Source: Bin87 sp965220095
Lineage (GTDB): Bacteria; Chloroflexota; Dehalococcoidia; Lucifugimonadales; UBA3495
Direction: 5' to 3'
DNA: 64,000 nucleotides
Assembly (NCBI GenBank): GCA_965220095.1
Contig: OZ244805.1
Span: 2,604,001 to 2,668,000, forward strand
Shown: positions 18,828-27,444 of the stretch, one piece after another
How the letters are laid out: every line of letters starts with the position of its first letter
Numbering within the stretch: position 1 is the first letter of the stretch
Notes under the pieces: model-generated
Told to the model about the DNA's origin: nothing
The model's input: the letters and a program-made list of their open reading frames with translations, nothing else
The model's database searches: none
Translations under genes and position numbers: made by a program

Positions 18828-19807
18828 ATGACCACTGACCCCCTCCCGCCCCCCGGGGCCACCTGTCCCCGGCGCTCGCCTCGGTGGAGGAGCTGGGCGT
18901 CCTGGTCGACCGCGCCGTGAACCTGGCCCCCAACACCGTTACCGCCTACCGCTGGCAGTAGCGTTACTTCCGGACCTGGTGCGACGACCAGGGCTTGGCG
19001 TGCCTGCCGGCCACGCCCCGCGCCGTGGCCCTCTGGCTGGACCGCCGGCGCCGCGGTGTCGTCTCTGCAGCTGGGTAGGGCCGCCGTCCGCTGGGTGCAC
19101 CGGGAGGCCGGCCACGAGGACCCCACCTCGGACGTGGCGGTGACCCGCTTCCTGGGCGCCTGCAGCCGGGGCCAGGAGCAGCGCGACAGCGCCGCGGGGA
19201 ACTCCCGATCGGCGATTCCCGCCGACGCCGGCCTGGTGCGCGCCATGCTGGACGCCATCCGGTGGAGCGACGCCGCCCAACGGGTCCTGCTCCGGGACCG
19301 GGCCCTCATCGCCACGGCCTACGTCACGGCCGCCCGGCGCAGCGAGCTGGGGGCGCTGCTTTTGGACGACGTGGAGGCCGACGGGGTGGAGTTCCGGATC
19401 CGCATCACCAGGAGCAAGAACCAGCAGACGGGTAAGGACCGCACCGCCGGCGTCATCAACTCCCGCACCGTCCGCGCCGCCGATCACCTGGCCGACTGGC
19501 TGGCCTTCCACCCCCTCAGTGGCGTTCCCCACGCGCTGCTCTTTGTCCAGCTCCACCGGTCGGGTAACTGTCCCGACCCGGCGCCCCTCTCCGGACAGGG
19601 CGTGGCCCGGCGCATCGCGTTATGGGGCGAGGAAGTGGGCCAGCCCGGGCGCTCCGGCCACAGCACCCGCCGCGGCGCCGCCACCGACGCCTCCCGGGCC
19701 GGAGCGCGGAGCTGCAGCAGCTGGGCGGCTGGGAATCCACCGCCATGCCCGCCCACTACGTGGCCAACGCCGACGCGCTGCTGCACCACCCGCTGCGCGG
19801 CGTGTAG
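18828..19807 (+). pseudogene. Tyrosine recombinase/integrase, frameshifted
   Basis: The sequence carries all parts of a tyrosine recombinase but in broken frames. A start MTTDPLPPPG slips in a C run to LSPALASVEELGVLVDRAV. An in-frame TAG follows YRWQ (18959). Another slip near 19070 leads into SSLQLGRAAVRWVHREAG. The catalytic domain then shows Arg in TAARRSELGALLL and HxxR in GHSTRRGAATD. A final slip near 19700 is needed to reach AELQQLGGWESTAMPAHYVANAD with the nucleophile Tyr. Three frameshifts and one stop mark it as dead. It is related to the remnant at 11056. Confidence 0.8.
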
Positions 19808-19884
19808 GTGGCGACCTCCAGGAGTATGCGAACGTGATAAGCAACGAAACTCGGCAAAGGGTCTGATGGTCCGCGGCGCTGATT

Positions 19885-20034
19885 GTGCTGGGGTTGGTCG
19901 GTATGGTGTTGTTCTTCGTCTACTCGCTCTCCCTTCATAAGCCCGTTATATCATGGTTTTTCGCTGCAATCGGTGTGAGTTCCTTAGTGTTGGGTATTTG
20001 GCCATTACGCGAGTTTCCGCGAAACATTGACTTA
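19885..20034 (+). CDS. Possible small membrane protein remnant
   Basis: The frame encodes LIVLGLVGMVLFFVYSLSLH and VISWFFAAIGVSSLVLGIWP, two adjacent transmembrane-length hydrophobic helices with a short polar turn. The reading continues beyond 20034 without hydrophobic or family character. There is no good ribosome site (GTG start). It could be a fragment of a membrane protein or a spurious reading. Confidence 0.25.
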
Positions 20035-20039
20035 AGGGT

Positions 20040-20444
20040 CAATCACCACTGTTGCGGAACGGACTCTACGCCTTTCGTCGCGGCCGCAGGCGAGATTCGT
20101 CGCACCGCTGGCCACCGGTGGCCAGCGGATCTAAACTCAGCTAAGCCACGCCCTCCGGACTGCCGCGACGGGTTGAGCTGCCGCGATGGACGCAATCCGC
20201 AAAAATGGCCGAAGATGGCCAAAATCGCTGAAAGTCGGGGATTCCCCGGTTTTACGATAGCCGGAGAGACCCTGTGAGGGGCTTCCACGCTTTGCAAGGG
20301 CCCTGATGCCTGTGAGAAGAAAACGGCGCAGGAGCCTGGCCTGCGCAATGCTGACGGCCCATCCTGACCGGTTCCTCGACCCCCGGAACACCGCTGCAAC
20401 CGACTCAATGGGAGTACCGGCAGCATTCTGGTATTCTGGCGCCG
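20040..20444. other. Intergenic stretch with no gene seen
   Basis: About 400 bp upstream of the split BFN gene. No coding region or structured element was identified with confidence. Confidence 0.5.
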
Positions 20445-20593
20445 GTGATTGCGATGTGGCCATTTAGGAAACGGAAAGACCCCGAGCCGGAACCGGCTGT
20501 CAATTTCCACGGTCATGGACCCGGCCTGACCACGGTCATTGACCCACCCTGGAAGCATGGCGATTTGATAGATAGCAGGTTGCTGTTGGTCGG

Positions 20594-21361
20594 TCAATCA
20601 CCTCCTTCTGTGCTCAGCAGGGCGCGGTGTGGAGACAGCCGCTCTCTGTAACTGGTTCCGTCGATTACGATCTGGTAGCTGGCGTTGGCCAGGCGGTCGA
20701 GAGCACTGTTGCCCAGGATAGGGTCGTCGAAGAGACTGAGCCATTCTTCGACGGCACGGTTGCTGGTGATGATGAAGCTGGACGACCGGTGTCGGTTGAG
20801 GATGAGTTCGTAGAGATCGGCGGACTGCTGGGCGGTGAGCCGGTGGAGGCCGAGGTCATCCAGGATGAGCAGGTCAGGTGTCAGGAAGGACCGGAAGGCA
20901 CGGTCGACGGAGTTGTCCACCCTGGCCTGGGCCATGGCCTTGAAGAAACCGTCGGCGTGGCTGAAGCGGACGGTGTGTCCGGCGCGGATGGCGGAATAGC
21001 CCAGCGCTTGAGCGAGGAAGCTCTTGCCGACACCGGCCGGTCCGACCAGGAGCACGTGCTCGTGCTTGTCGAGAAACTCCAGGGAGAAAACGGCGTCCAG
21101 CAGTCGGCGATCCAGGGTAATTGACGCCGACCAGTCGAAGTCCTGCAGTCGGCAGGTCTCCTCGAAACCGGCGTTGTGCAGCCGGACTTCGGTACGCCGG
21201 TGGGCACGGCGGTTGACCTCGTCGCTGAGGACGATCTCCAGGAATGAGGCGTAGTCCAGTTGCTCCCGACGGGCCAGGGCGATGCGCTCGGGCAGGGTGG
21301 CGGCCATGGCGCCCAGCTTGAGGCTCTTGAGCAAGGGCGTGAGTTCGGTGGTGCGGGTCAT
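20594..21361 (-). CDS. istB: IS21 helper ATPase IstB
   Basis: 255-aa AAA+ ATPase that assists IstA in target selection during IS21 transposition. Features in order: the N-terminal IstB_N helix region (LKSLKLGAMAATLPERIALA), Walker A GPAGVGKSFLAQALG, Walker B LLILDDLGLHRL, sensor residues in IITSNRAVEEW, and the C-terminal DPILGNSALDRLANASYQIV block. The ATG at 21361 gives the standard MTRTTELTPLLK start; the open frame extends further upstream only because it overlaps istA. It lies 16 bp after the istA stop, on the same strand. Confidence 0.93.
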   Translation of the reverse strand: MTRTTELTPLLKSLKLGAMAATLPERIALARREQLDYASFLEIVLSDEVNRRAHRRTEVRLHNAGFEETCRLQDFDWSASITLDRRLLDAVFSLEFLDKHEHVLLVGPAGVGKSFLAQALGYSAIRAGHTVRFSHADGFFKAMAQARVDNSVDRAFRSFLTPDLLILDDLGLHRLTAQQSADLYELILNRHRSSSFIITSNRAVEEWLSLFDDPILGNSALDRLANASYQIVIDGTSYRERLSPHRALLSTEGGD

Positions 21362-21377
21362 GGGTAATCTCCTCAGG

Positions 21378-22949
21378 TCAGACCGGCTGACGGCGGTAGG
21401 CGGTGTTGTGGGAGAAGACGCTGCCGGGACGGGCAAAGCGTCCCGGCGGCATCGGCAAGGGCAGTTGGGGCGTGGTCTCCTCTTCCAGGGCCTGTACCAG
21501 GATGCGTTCCACACGGCGCACGTCGATGAGGTCCACGTCGAGGGCGCGCCGGCAGGCGGCGTCCAGACGCTTTGCCGTGTAGCGCTCGCCCAGACGCAAC
21601 AGCTTGTGTCCCTGCCGGATCCTGGACCAGGGCACTTTGTCTTCGAAGAGACGGTCGGCGAATTCGGCCACCGCCGGTCCCAGCTTGGCGGCGCTGCGCT
21701 TGATCCGGTCCGGCACCCGGGTGGTGTAAGGGCTGATCTCTGCGGGGTAATCATCAGGGTCGGTGGATCGCCCACCCACGGGCTGGCGGACGTGGGTCTT
21801 GATCAGCTGGCCCCGGTGGTAGATGCGCACCAGCTTGCTGTCCACCCTGACCTCCACCTCCTGTCGCGGTGGACAGAGGTCCGACGGCACCGAGTAGAGC
21901 GCCTGCAGGCACTGGATGTGGTGATCGGGATGGACCTTGGCAGTGCGCCAGTCGGCAATGTCGTAGGGCTGGCCGTCCCAGGGCAGCAGGACGTGGCGCT
22001 CCTCATCCTGGAAGACCACCAGCGGCTTCCTGCGGGTGGTGCCGTGAATGCGCATTCCGGCGACATCCAGACACCACCTGGGCGCCGCCGCTCTCACATG
22101 GTTGAAGTCGTCGAAATCGGCTCCCTTGAAAAAACGCTCTCTGGCGTAGGGCACGCCACGCTCCACCTTGGGCTTGTCCTTGGGGTGGGCAGCCCGAGCC
22201 GGATCGGTGATGAAGCCACGGTGCTGGGCGTACTCCAGGAAGCCCCTGGTGAGAACGGGATGCAGCGGATCGGTGCCCACCACTGCGGCGGGGAAATTGT
22301 CGATGACCAGGTACCTGGGCATCCCGCCGAAGAAGGCCCACGTCGCCTCAAGGCCAGCGATCACGTCCGGCAGTTTCTGCAGTTGCATGGGCCAGACAAA
22401 ACAGTGGCGGGAATGGCACAGCACGATGATCATGGCCCACACCGTCTTGCGCTTGCCCGTGGTTGGATCCGTGATCATCCCCAGCCGACCGAAGTCGGCC
22501 TCGGCCACCTCACCGGGCGGCGTGTCCTCCATCCGCACCGTGGTCTTGCTGGGCCGCCGCCAGTTCCGCTGCAGCACGAAACGACGCAGCGACTGGTACG
22601 ACAAGGCGCATCCCCTGGCCAAAAGCAGCTCGTGGATGCGGGTCATCTGCAGCCGGTCTTTGGCAATCCACTGGTAGATCTGGTCGGCCCACGGCTCCAG
22701 CTGGTCCTGGCTGGGTCTCTCCACCTGCCGTGGCCCCGACTGGCCGATCCCAGCCAGCCGGCTCAACTGCTCCTCGGTGGGAACCGGCCCGTCCTGGGCA
22801 ATGCCCTCGGCCTTTGCCGCCAACAGGTACCGGCGCACCGTGTTGCGCGACAGACCGGTGCCCGCGGCGATCTGTCGCCGACCCGCACCCGCCTGCCAAC
22901 GGCGGATTATCTCTTGTATTTCCATCCTGAAAACCTCCCGGTAAGCCAT
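21378..22949 (-). CDS. istA: IS21 transposase IstA
   Basis: 523-aa DDE transposase. It has an N-terminal helix-turn-helix (IIRRWQAGAGRRQIAAGTG, then LSRNTVRRYL), a second HTH, then an rve-type catalytic core with the first Asp in GEVAEADFGRLG, the second Asp in RYLVIDNFPAAVV, and the Glu in KPKVERGVPYARERFFKG, plus a C-terminal Mu-type domain. It is complete and unbroken, unlike the second IS21 at 30 kb. Together with IstB it should be able to move IS21-type ends in trans. Confidence 0.93.
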   Translation of the reverse strand: MAYREVFRMEIQEIIRRWQAGAGRRQIAAGTGLSRNTVRRYLLAAKAEGIAQDGPVPTEEQLSRLAGIGQSGPRQVERPSQDQLEPWADQIYQWIAKDRLQMTRIHELLLARGCALSYQSLRRFVLQRNWRRPSKTTVRMEDTPPGEVAEADFGRLGMITDPTTGKRKTVWAMIIVLCHSRHCFVWPMQLQKLPDVIAGLEATWAFFGGMPRYLVIDNFPAAVVGTDPLHPVLTRGFLEYAQHRGFITDPARAAHPKDKPKVERGVPYARERFFKGADFDDFNHVRAAAPRWCLDVAGMRIHGTTRRKPLVVFQDEERHVLLPWDGQPYDIADWRTAKVHPDHHIQCLQALYSVPSDLCPPRQEVEVRVDSKLVRIYHRGQLIKTHVRQPVGGRSTDPDDYPAEISPYTTRVPDRIKRSAAKLGPAVAEFADRLFEDKVPWSRIRQGHKLLRLGERYTAKRLDAACRRALDVDLIDVRRVERILVQALEEETTPQLPLPMPPGRFARPGSVFSHNTAYRRQPV

Positions 22950-23396
22950 CGCTGCACCTCAAATACGAAGTGCGGCAATGGTCGCCGTTACGGCTTCCAG
23001 AGTGGGTCAATCACCCTGTAAATCCCGGGTCAATGACCCTGGCAATTTTTCGGGTTTAACGGGTCAAAGTCCTTGGTCAATGACAACCGGCCCCACTCGA
23101 TCCGGCGCCGCCTGATTCGGGGCCCAAGCTCTACCTGGTGGTGATCGACTCCATCCAGCAGGTCCCCGGACAATACCAGCGGCGTGTGGTCCTGAAAGCG
23201 CGCGACAATCGTGGTCATTAGCGCCGTGGTGGATACGCCCTACCACAGCGAGATCATTCTGCAGAGGCGTGACGATGTTCCCGTGGTGGATGCCCGGCCC
23301 AGTGATGCGCTGGCCCTGGCGGTACGCTCCGGAGTGCCCATCTACGTCACCGATACAGTGATGAAGGCCGCCGGATATCCGGGTGAGCCACGGTAA

Positions 23397-23491
23397 AAAG
23401 AAAGCACCTGGCGCAGGTAGTCGTCGGGGATGTCCCGGTGGAACATGTCCGACATCGAGTTGACGAAGATACGGGCCGGCTCACGCCCTAG
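23397..23491 (-). pseudogene. DUF5131 (phage Gp37/Gp68-like) fragment
   Basis: The reverse strand reads REPARIFVNSMSDMFHRDIP then DDYLRQVLSF, which matches the conserved RIFVNSMSDLFHEDVPD segment of DUF5131 radical-SAM-like phage proteins. Only about 31 residues remain. On one side it is cut by the IS701-type element at CTAG, and on the other it abuts the BFN gene end. No other part of the gene was found across the IS. Confidence 0.5.
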
Positions 23492-24923
23492 TACTACAGT
23501 CGCAGATTATCGGGTAAAATAGGCCATTATCCGGTGAGGGGGTGCGGCGGTGACGGGGCGTGCAGAGGAACTGGCGGAAGTGGCCCGCTGGGCCGAAGGG
23601 ATTGAGCAGGTTCATTCCTGCATTGCCGGACGGTTCCGGCGCCCGGAGCCTCGCCGGCGGGTACTGGACTACTTGCGGGGACTGGTCAGTTCCGTAGAGC
23701 GCAAGAACGGGTGGCAGTTGGCGGAGCAGGCGGGCGACGCCACTCCCGACGGGGTGCAGCGCCTGTTGTACAACTATCGGTGGGATGCGGACCTGGTTCG
23801 TGATGACCTGAAATCCTACGTGGTGGAGCATCGGTCCGCCGCTGACGCGGTGCTGGTGGTGGACGAGACCGGATTCCTCAAGAAAGGGGAGCAGTCGGTG
23901 GGGGTGCAGCGGCAGTACAGCGGGACGGCGGGGCGGATCGAGAACTGTCAGATCGGGGTATTTCTGGCCTATGCCAGCGCCAGGGGCAGAACCCTGCTGG
24001 ACCGGGAATTGTACCTGCCCCAGGTGTGGGCGGAAGACTGGGAGCGGCGGGGGGAGGCTGGGGTGCCAGAGAGTGTCGGCTTTCGGACCAAGCCGCAACT
24101 GGCCCAGCTAATGCTGAAGCGGGCGCTGGAATCAGGAGTCCCCTTCGGCTGGGTTGCGGGAGATGAGGTCTATGGCAACGACCGCAAGCTGCGGCGGTGG
24201 CTGGAGCGAGCGGGAATTCCCCACGTGCTGGCCATCAGGAGCAACGAGCAGCTGTGGGTCTGGACGGACCAGGGCCTGTGTCAGGTGCGGGCTGACCGGC
24301 TGACGTCGCAGGTTGACGAGTTGGGTTGGACCAGCTGCAGTGCGGGCGATGGGGCCAAGGGGCCACGGGTCTACGATCGCCTTGAGCAGACGATTGGGCC
24401 GTCGTGGAAATACGGCCTCTTGGGGAGCCGGGCAAGGGCTACTGGCTGCTGGCCCGGCGCAGCATTGCCCAGCCCGGGGAGTTGGCTTACTTCGTATGCT
24501 TCGGCCCGGCGGGAACGGCCTTGGAGGAACTGGTGAGGGTGGCTGGGACCCGGTGGGCCATCGAGGAGTGTTTCGAGGAGTGTTTCGAGGAGGCCAAGGG
24601 GCCGGTGGGACTGGACCAGTATGAGGTGCGGAGGTGGGACGGCTGGTACCGGCACATCACCTTGGCGATGCTGGCGCAGGCGTATCTGTCAGTAATCAAG
24701 CATCAAGCGATGGAACCAGGAGAAAAGGGGGCTGCTACGGTCCCGATGAAGCGCTGATTCCCATAACGGCCCCGGAGGCGCGCCGGCTGCTCACCCGACT
24801 GGTATGGACGGAAAATCAACTGCCTGATTTCATCCTGTCCTGGTCGTGGTGGAGACGGCGCCACCAAGCCAGAGCCCGCCAATGCCATTACAAACGCCGC
24901 CTGTCAAATCTGCGACTGTAGTA
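23492..24923 (+). mobile_element. IS701-type insertion sequence, copy 1 (decayed)
   Basis: 1432 bp with perfect 17-bp inverted ends: TACTACAGTCGCAGATT at 23492-23508 and its complement at 24907-24923. The flanks are CTAG on the left and CTAA on the right, fitting the YTAR target of IS701 with one mutated base. The transposase is frameshifted twice. Confidence 0.85.
23550..24921 (+). pseudogene. IS701-type transposase with two frameshifts
   Basis: The first frame (23550 to about 24410) has the family N-terminus, first catalytic Asp in AVLVVDETGFLKKG, QYSGTAGRIENCQIGVFLAY and second Asp in GWVAGDEVYGND. The frame then changes to LGEPGKGYWLLARRSIAQPG and TRWAIEECFEECFEEAKGPV, where the catalytic Glu lies. 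A 12-bp in-frame duplication (GAGTGTTTCGAG twice) doubles EECF at exactly this site. Near 24745 the frame changes again to ALIPITAPEARRLLTRLVW and the normal C-terminus at 24921. The two frame breaks plus the active-site duplication indicate an inactive gene. Confidence 0.82.
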
Positions 24924-25015
24924 CTAATACAAAAGCCACGGTCGCGGTGCTTTCCTCCCGTAAGTTGTCCACGTGTTTGGCGTCAGCTTGATTTGCCGGA
25001 TTGGAGTCGCACCCA

Positions 25016-25216
25016 TCACCGCCGCTCCGTCCCGGACGCCGGTGGGCGCGAGGCCAGCCAGCCCGCGATATCCGATTCGCGCCAGCCCACGTTGCGCTTG
25101 GTGAGGAGGACTGGCGCGGGGAAAGCGCCGGCGCGGATCATCTCGTACATTGTGCTTCTGGAAATCCCGCAGCCCCGCTGGACTTCCTCGCGCCTTAATA
25201 TTCTGTCCAGAGACAT
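25016..25216 (-). CDS. AlpA-family excisionase/regulator
   Basis: 66-aa winged-helix DNA-binding protein. Sequence order: MSLDRILRREEVQRGCGISR, STMYEMIRAGAFPAPVLLTK, then VGWRESDIAGWLASRP. This is the standard AlpA/MerR-like excisionase layout, with the HTH followed by a beta wing. Such proteins control integrase expression or excision of prophages and integrative elements. It stands alone, surrounded by IS elements, so it is probably a leftover of a larger integrated element. The start ATG is followed immediately by the family-typical short N-terminus. Confidence 0.8.
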   Translation of the reverse strand: MSLDRILRREEVQRGCGISRSTMYEMIRAGAFPAPVLLTKRNVGWRESDIAGWLASRPPASGTERR

Positions 25217-25794
25217 TGATTACTCCCGGGAGCAGGAAATTTAATGTGAATCGCAGCCGCGCTCCCCGCCCATTATAGGGAATCGACCGGGGACCCCTCT
25301 GTGAGAATGGTTTTGCAACGATCATCCGCTGCTCGCAGCGTTGTGTGATGACGCATTTGCACAGGTTTGGTGATGACCCTCACCGGGGGTGTTGGTGCAT
25401 GGTGATGGGGTTCATGACGCTGGTCTCGTAGCGTTTGCGAGCAGCGGGCAGAGTCATGGTGTGCTCGCGCCGGGGGATTGCAGCTAACGCCCGTGGCACG
25501 GAGAATAGGGACTATGGTCTGCCATGCCGCTGGCATTGGTGGTGTGGGTCAGACCTGGCGAGATTCACGCGTCGGCGGCCCGCCGCGCGACCGCAGCGGT
25601 ACACCCGGGCTAACACTGGGTGATGCCCGGGTGTCTCAGGCCTCTACTGCCCGTCAGCGGGCAGCGAAGAGAAGTGGGGGACCCTTGCAGGCTTCCACGG
25701 TGTATACGTTCACGATGTCCACGTGCTGGATGACGACCTGCCCATCGAACAGCGTCGGGGCTCCTTTTTGAGGAGATGGTCCACCAGGGATATG
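25217..25794. other. Unassigned inter-IS region
   Basis: About 580 bp between the AlpA gene and the DDE_5 element. A short reverse reading MTLPAARKRYETSVMNPITM (start 25457) is the only frame that looks at all protein-like, and it ends after 25 codons. Otherwise nothing was recognised. Confidence 0.45.
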
Positions 25795-27275
25795 CTAGGC
25801 TTTACGCATAATTTAGAAAAAGTATAAAGACAGGGTAAGCTGGCCTGACCAAAATCTCACTAAAGGCCCAGCTATGCTTACCCTGCCCAATGCCATTGTA
25901 TCCATACTCATTCCCTTCGCAACGCTGTTTACCAACCCGACCTAGCGGAAAGCCCAGGTACTGCTGGTGGGCGCGATCCTGACCCCGGGTCAGCGCACCG
26001 TCGCCGCGGCCCTGCGGGTCATGGGCCGCAGCGATCACCGCGATTACGCCCGCTACCATGAGGTGCTCAACCGGGCGGTGTGGTCGCCCCGTGCAGCGGC
26101 GCGCATCCTCTTGGTGTTGCTGCTCCAGCACCTTGATGGTGGGGATGGCCCCTTGGTCTTCGGCATCGACGAAACCCTGGAACGGCGTCGCGGCGCCAAG
26201 ATCAAAGGTCGGGGCATCTACCGCGACGCGGTGCGTTCCAGCCGGAGCCAACTGGTCAAGGCCAGCGGCCTGCGCTGGATCTCCCTGATGTGGCTGGGCC
26301 ACGTGCCTTGGGCCGGACGCCATTGGGCCCTGCCGGCGCTCACCGTGCTGGCGCCATCGACCCGGTACTACCAACAGCAGGGACGTCGGCACAAGAAGCT
26401 CACCGACTGGGCGCGACAGATGATCCTGCAACCCCGCTCATGGTGAGCCTGCCGAACCACGCTGGCTGCCCCAACGTCCACTGGCGCTGGTGGGCGACAA
26501 CAGCTACGCCGTGCTGGACCTGCTCCACTGCTGCCAATCCCTCCGTGAACCCGTTACCCTCATTGCCAGACTACGGCTGGACGCCGCTCTCTATGCGCCC
26601 GCGCCAGCCCGTCAGCCGGGTCAGAACGGCCGCCCGCCGCTGAAAGGCGCGCGGCGACCCGCGCTGAAAACGATCCTCGACCAGCCCCAGGCAACTTGGG
26701 CCAGCGTGGCCGTGGCCTGCTATGACGGCGCCACCCGCACGGTGGAACTCACGTCGCAAACGGCGGTCTGGTACCGCTCCGGCAAGTCTCCAGTCCTCAT
26801 CCGCTGGGTGCTGATCCGGGATCCCCAGGGCTCCTTCGCCACCCAGGCCTTGCTGTGCACCGACCCCGCCGCGGACCCGACCCAGATCCTGGAATGGTTT
26901 GTCCTGCGCTGGCAACTGGAAGTTACTTTCCGGGAGGTGCGGACCCACCTGGGCCTGGAAACCCAACGCCAGTGGTCCGACCTGGCCATCGCCCGCACCA
27001 CGCCCGTCCTGCTGGGAATCTTCTCCTGGACCACCCTGGCCGCCCACGGGTTGCAAAAACAGCGCCCCATGACCCAGCGCCGAGCGGCCTGGTACGACAA
27101 GCCGTTGCCGACCTTCGTGGACGCCATTGCCCTGGTGCGACGCCACCTGTGGCTGGCCTCGGAGGGTTTTTCAACGTCGGCCGTCGACCCCGATACGCAG
27201 GAACTCCCAGTCGCTCTGTACCACCGACTTGTCGATTCCCTGGCTTACGCCGCTTGAAATGCGGAAAGTCCAGAT
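25795..27275 (+). mobile_element. DDE_5-type insertion sequence (IS701-related transposase class)
   Basis: The transposase region is flanked by imperfect inverted ends: GGCTTTACGCAT on the left near 25797 and, complemented on the right near 27270, GGACTTTCCGCAT. The boundaries are approximate because no clear target duplication was found. A second, shorter relic of the same element lies at 41.8-42.0 kb on the other strand. Confidence 0.6.
25874..27257 (+). pseudogene. DDE_5 (PF13546) transposase with stop and frame break
   Basis: Start MLTLPNAIVSILIPFATLFT. An in-frame TAG at 25943 replaces the Trp expected in TNP-W-RKAQVLLVGAI. The protein continues TPGQRTVAAALRVMG, FGIDETLERRRGAKIKGRGI (first Asp), SGLRWISLMWLG and RRHKKLTDWARQMIL. 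After PRSW the frame closes and reopens +1 with LPQRPLALVGDNSYAVLDLL (second Asp), LIRDPQGSFATQALLCTD, ILEWFVLRWQLEVTFREVR (catalytic Glu region) and the C-terminus. A relic at 41.8 kb shows a frame break at the same place, so that feature may be intrinsic to the element, whereas the TAG is a lesion. Confidence 0.75.
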
Positions 27276-27444
27276 TTGCCCCTGACTGAACGCCTCCAGC
27301 TCCTGAACGATCAACCAGTCGGAGAGGTTGGCATAAACATCCTCTTCGTTGGGGAGGCCGACCAGACTGGACTATAGATAGAACTTTCGAGTTCTCGTTC
27401 GATCTGCGACCCAGGAGTGATTCCCACTTGAGGTTACTCACTAG

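Larger units (their letters stand above)
20498..23084 (-). mobile_element. IS21-family insertion sequence, intact, with target duplication
   Basis: The ends TGTCAATTTCC (20498) and its imperfect inverse ending GACA (23084) carry several internal copies of the motif GGTCAATGACCC or a close variant, as expected for the IstA binding sites of IS21. ACCGGC is repeated just outside both ends (20492-20497 and 23085-23090), a 6-bp target duplication (7 bp if an adjoining A is counted). Both istA and istB are complete. The element lies inside a BFN gene. Confidence 0.9.
20445..23396 (+). pseudogene. Bifunctional nuclease (BFN) domain gene, split by IS21 and internally deleted
   Basis: The 5' part (20445-20497) reads MIAMWPFRKRKDPEPEP. 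Removing the IS21 and one target copy joins it in frame to 23091 onward: PLDPAPPDSGPKLYLVVIDS, then IQQVPGQYQRRVVLKARDN, the opening strands of BFN domains. A frame change near 23210 then leads to VVISAVVDTPYHSEIILQRR, VVDARPSDALALAVRSGVPI and the end GYPGEPR at 23396, the BFN C-terminal half. The central block normally containing YLPIWIG and PLTHDLL is missing. BFN proteins (PF02577) are small DNase/RNase-like proteins, and the charged Pro-rich leader resembles other Chloroflexota members. Two independent lesions make the gene non-functional. Confidence 0.75.

Noticed and set aside
21282..23021. 579-codon plus-strand frame
   Set aside because: Antisense to intact istA and istB of the first IS21.
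23030..23246. Minus-strand frame that resembles a BFN segment (FQDHTPLVLSGDLLDGV)
   Set aside because: The plus strand carries the genuine BFN start and end in order, so the reverse resemblance was judged coincidental.
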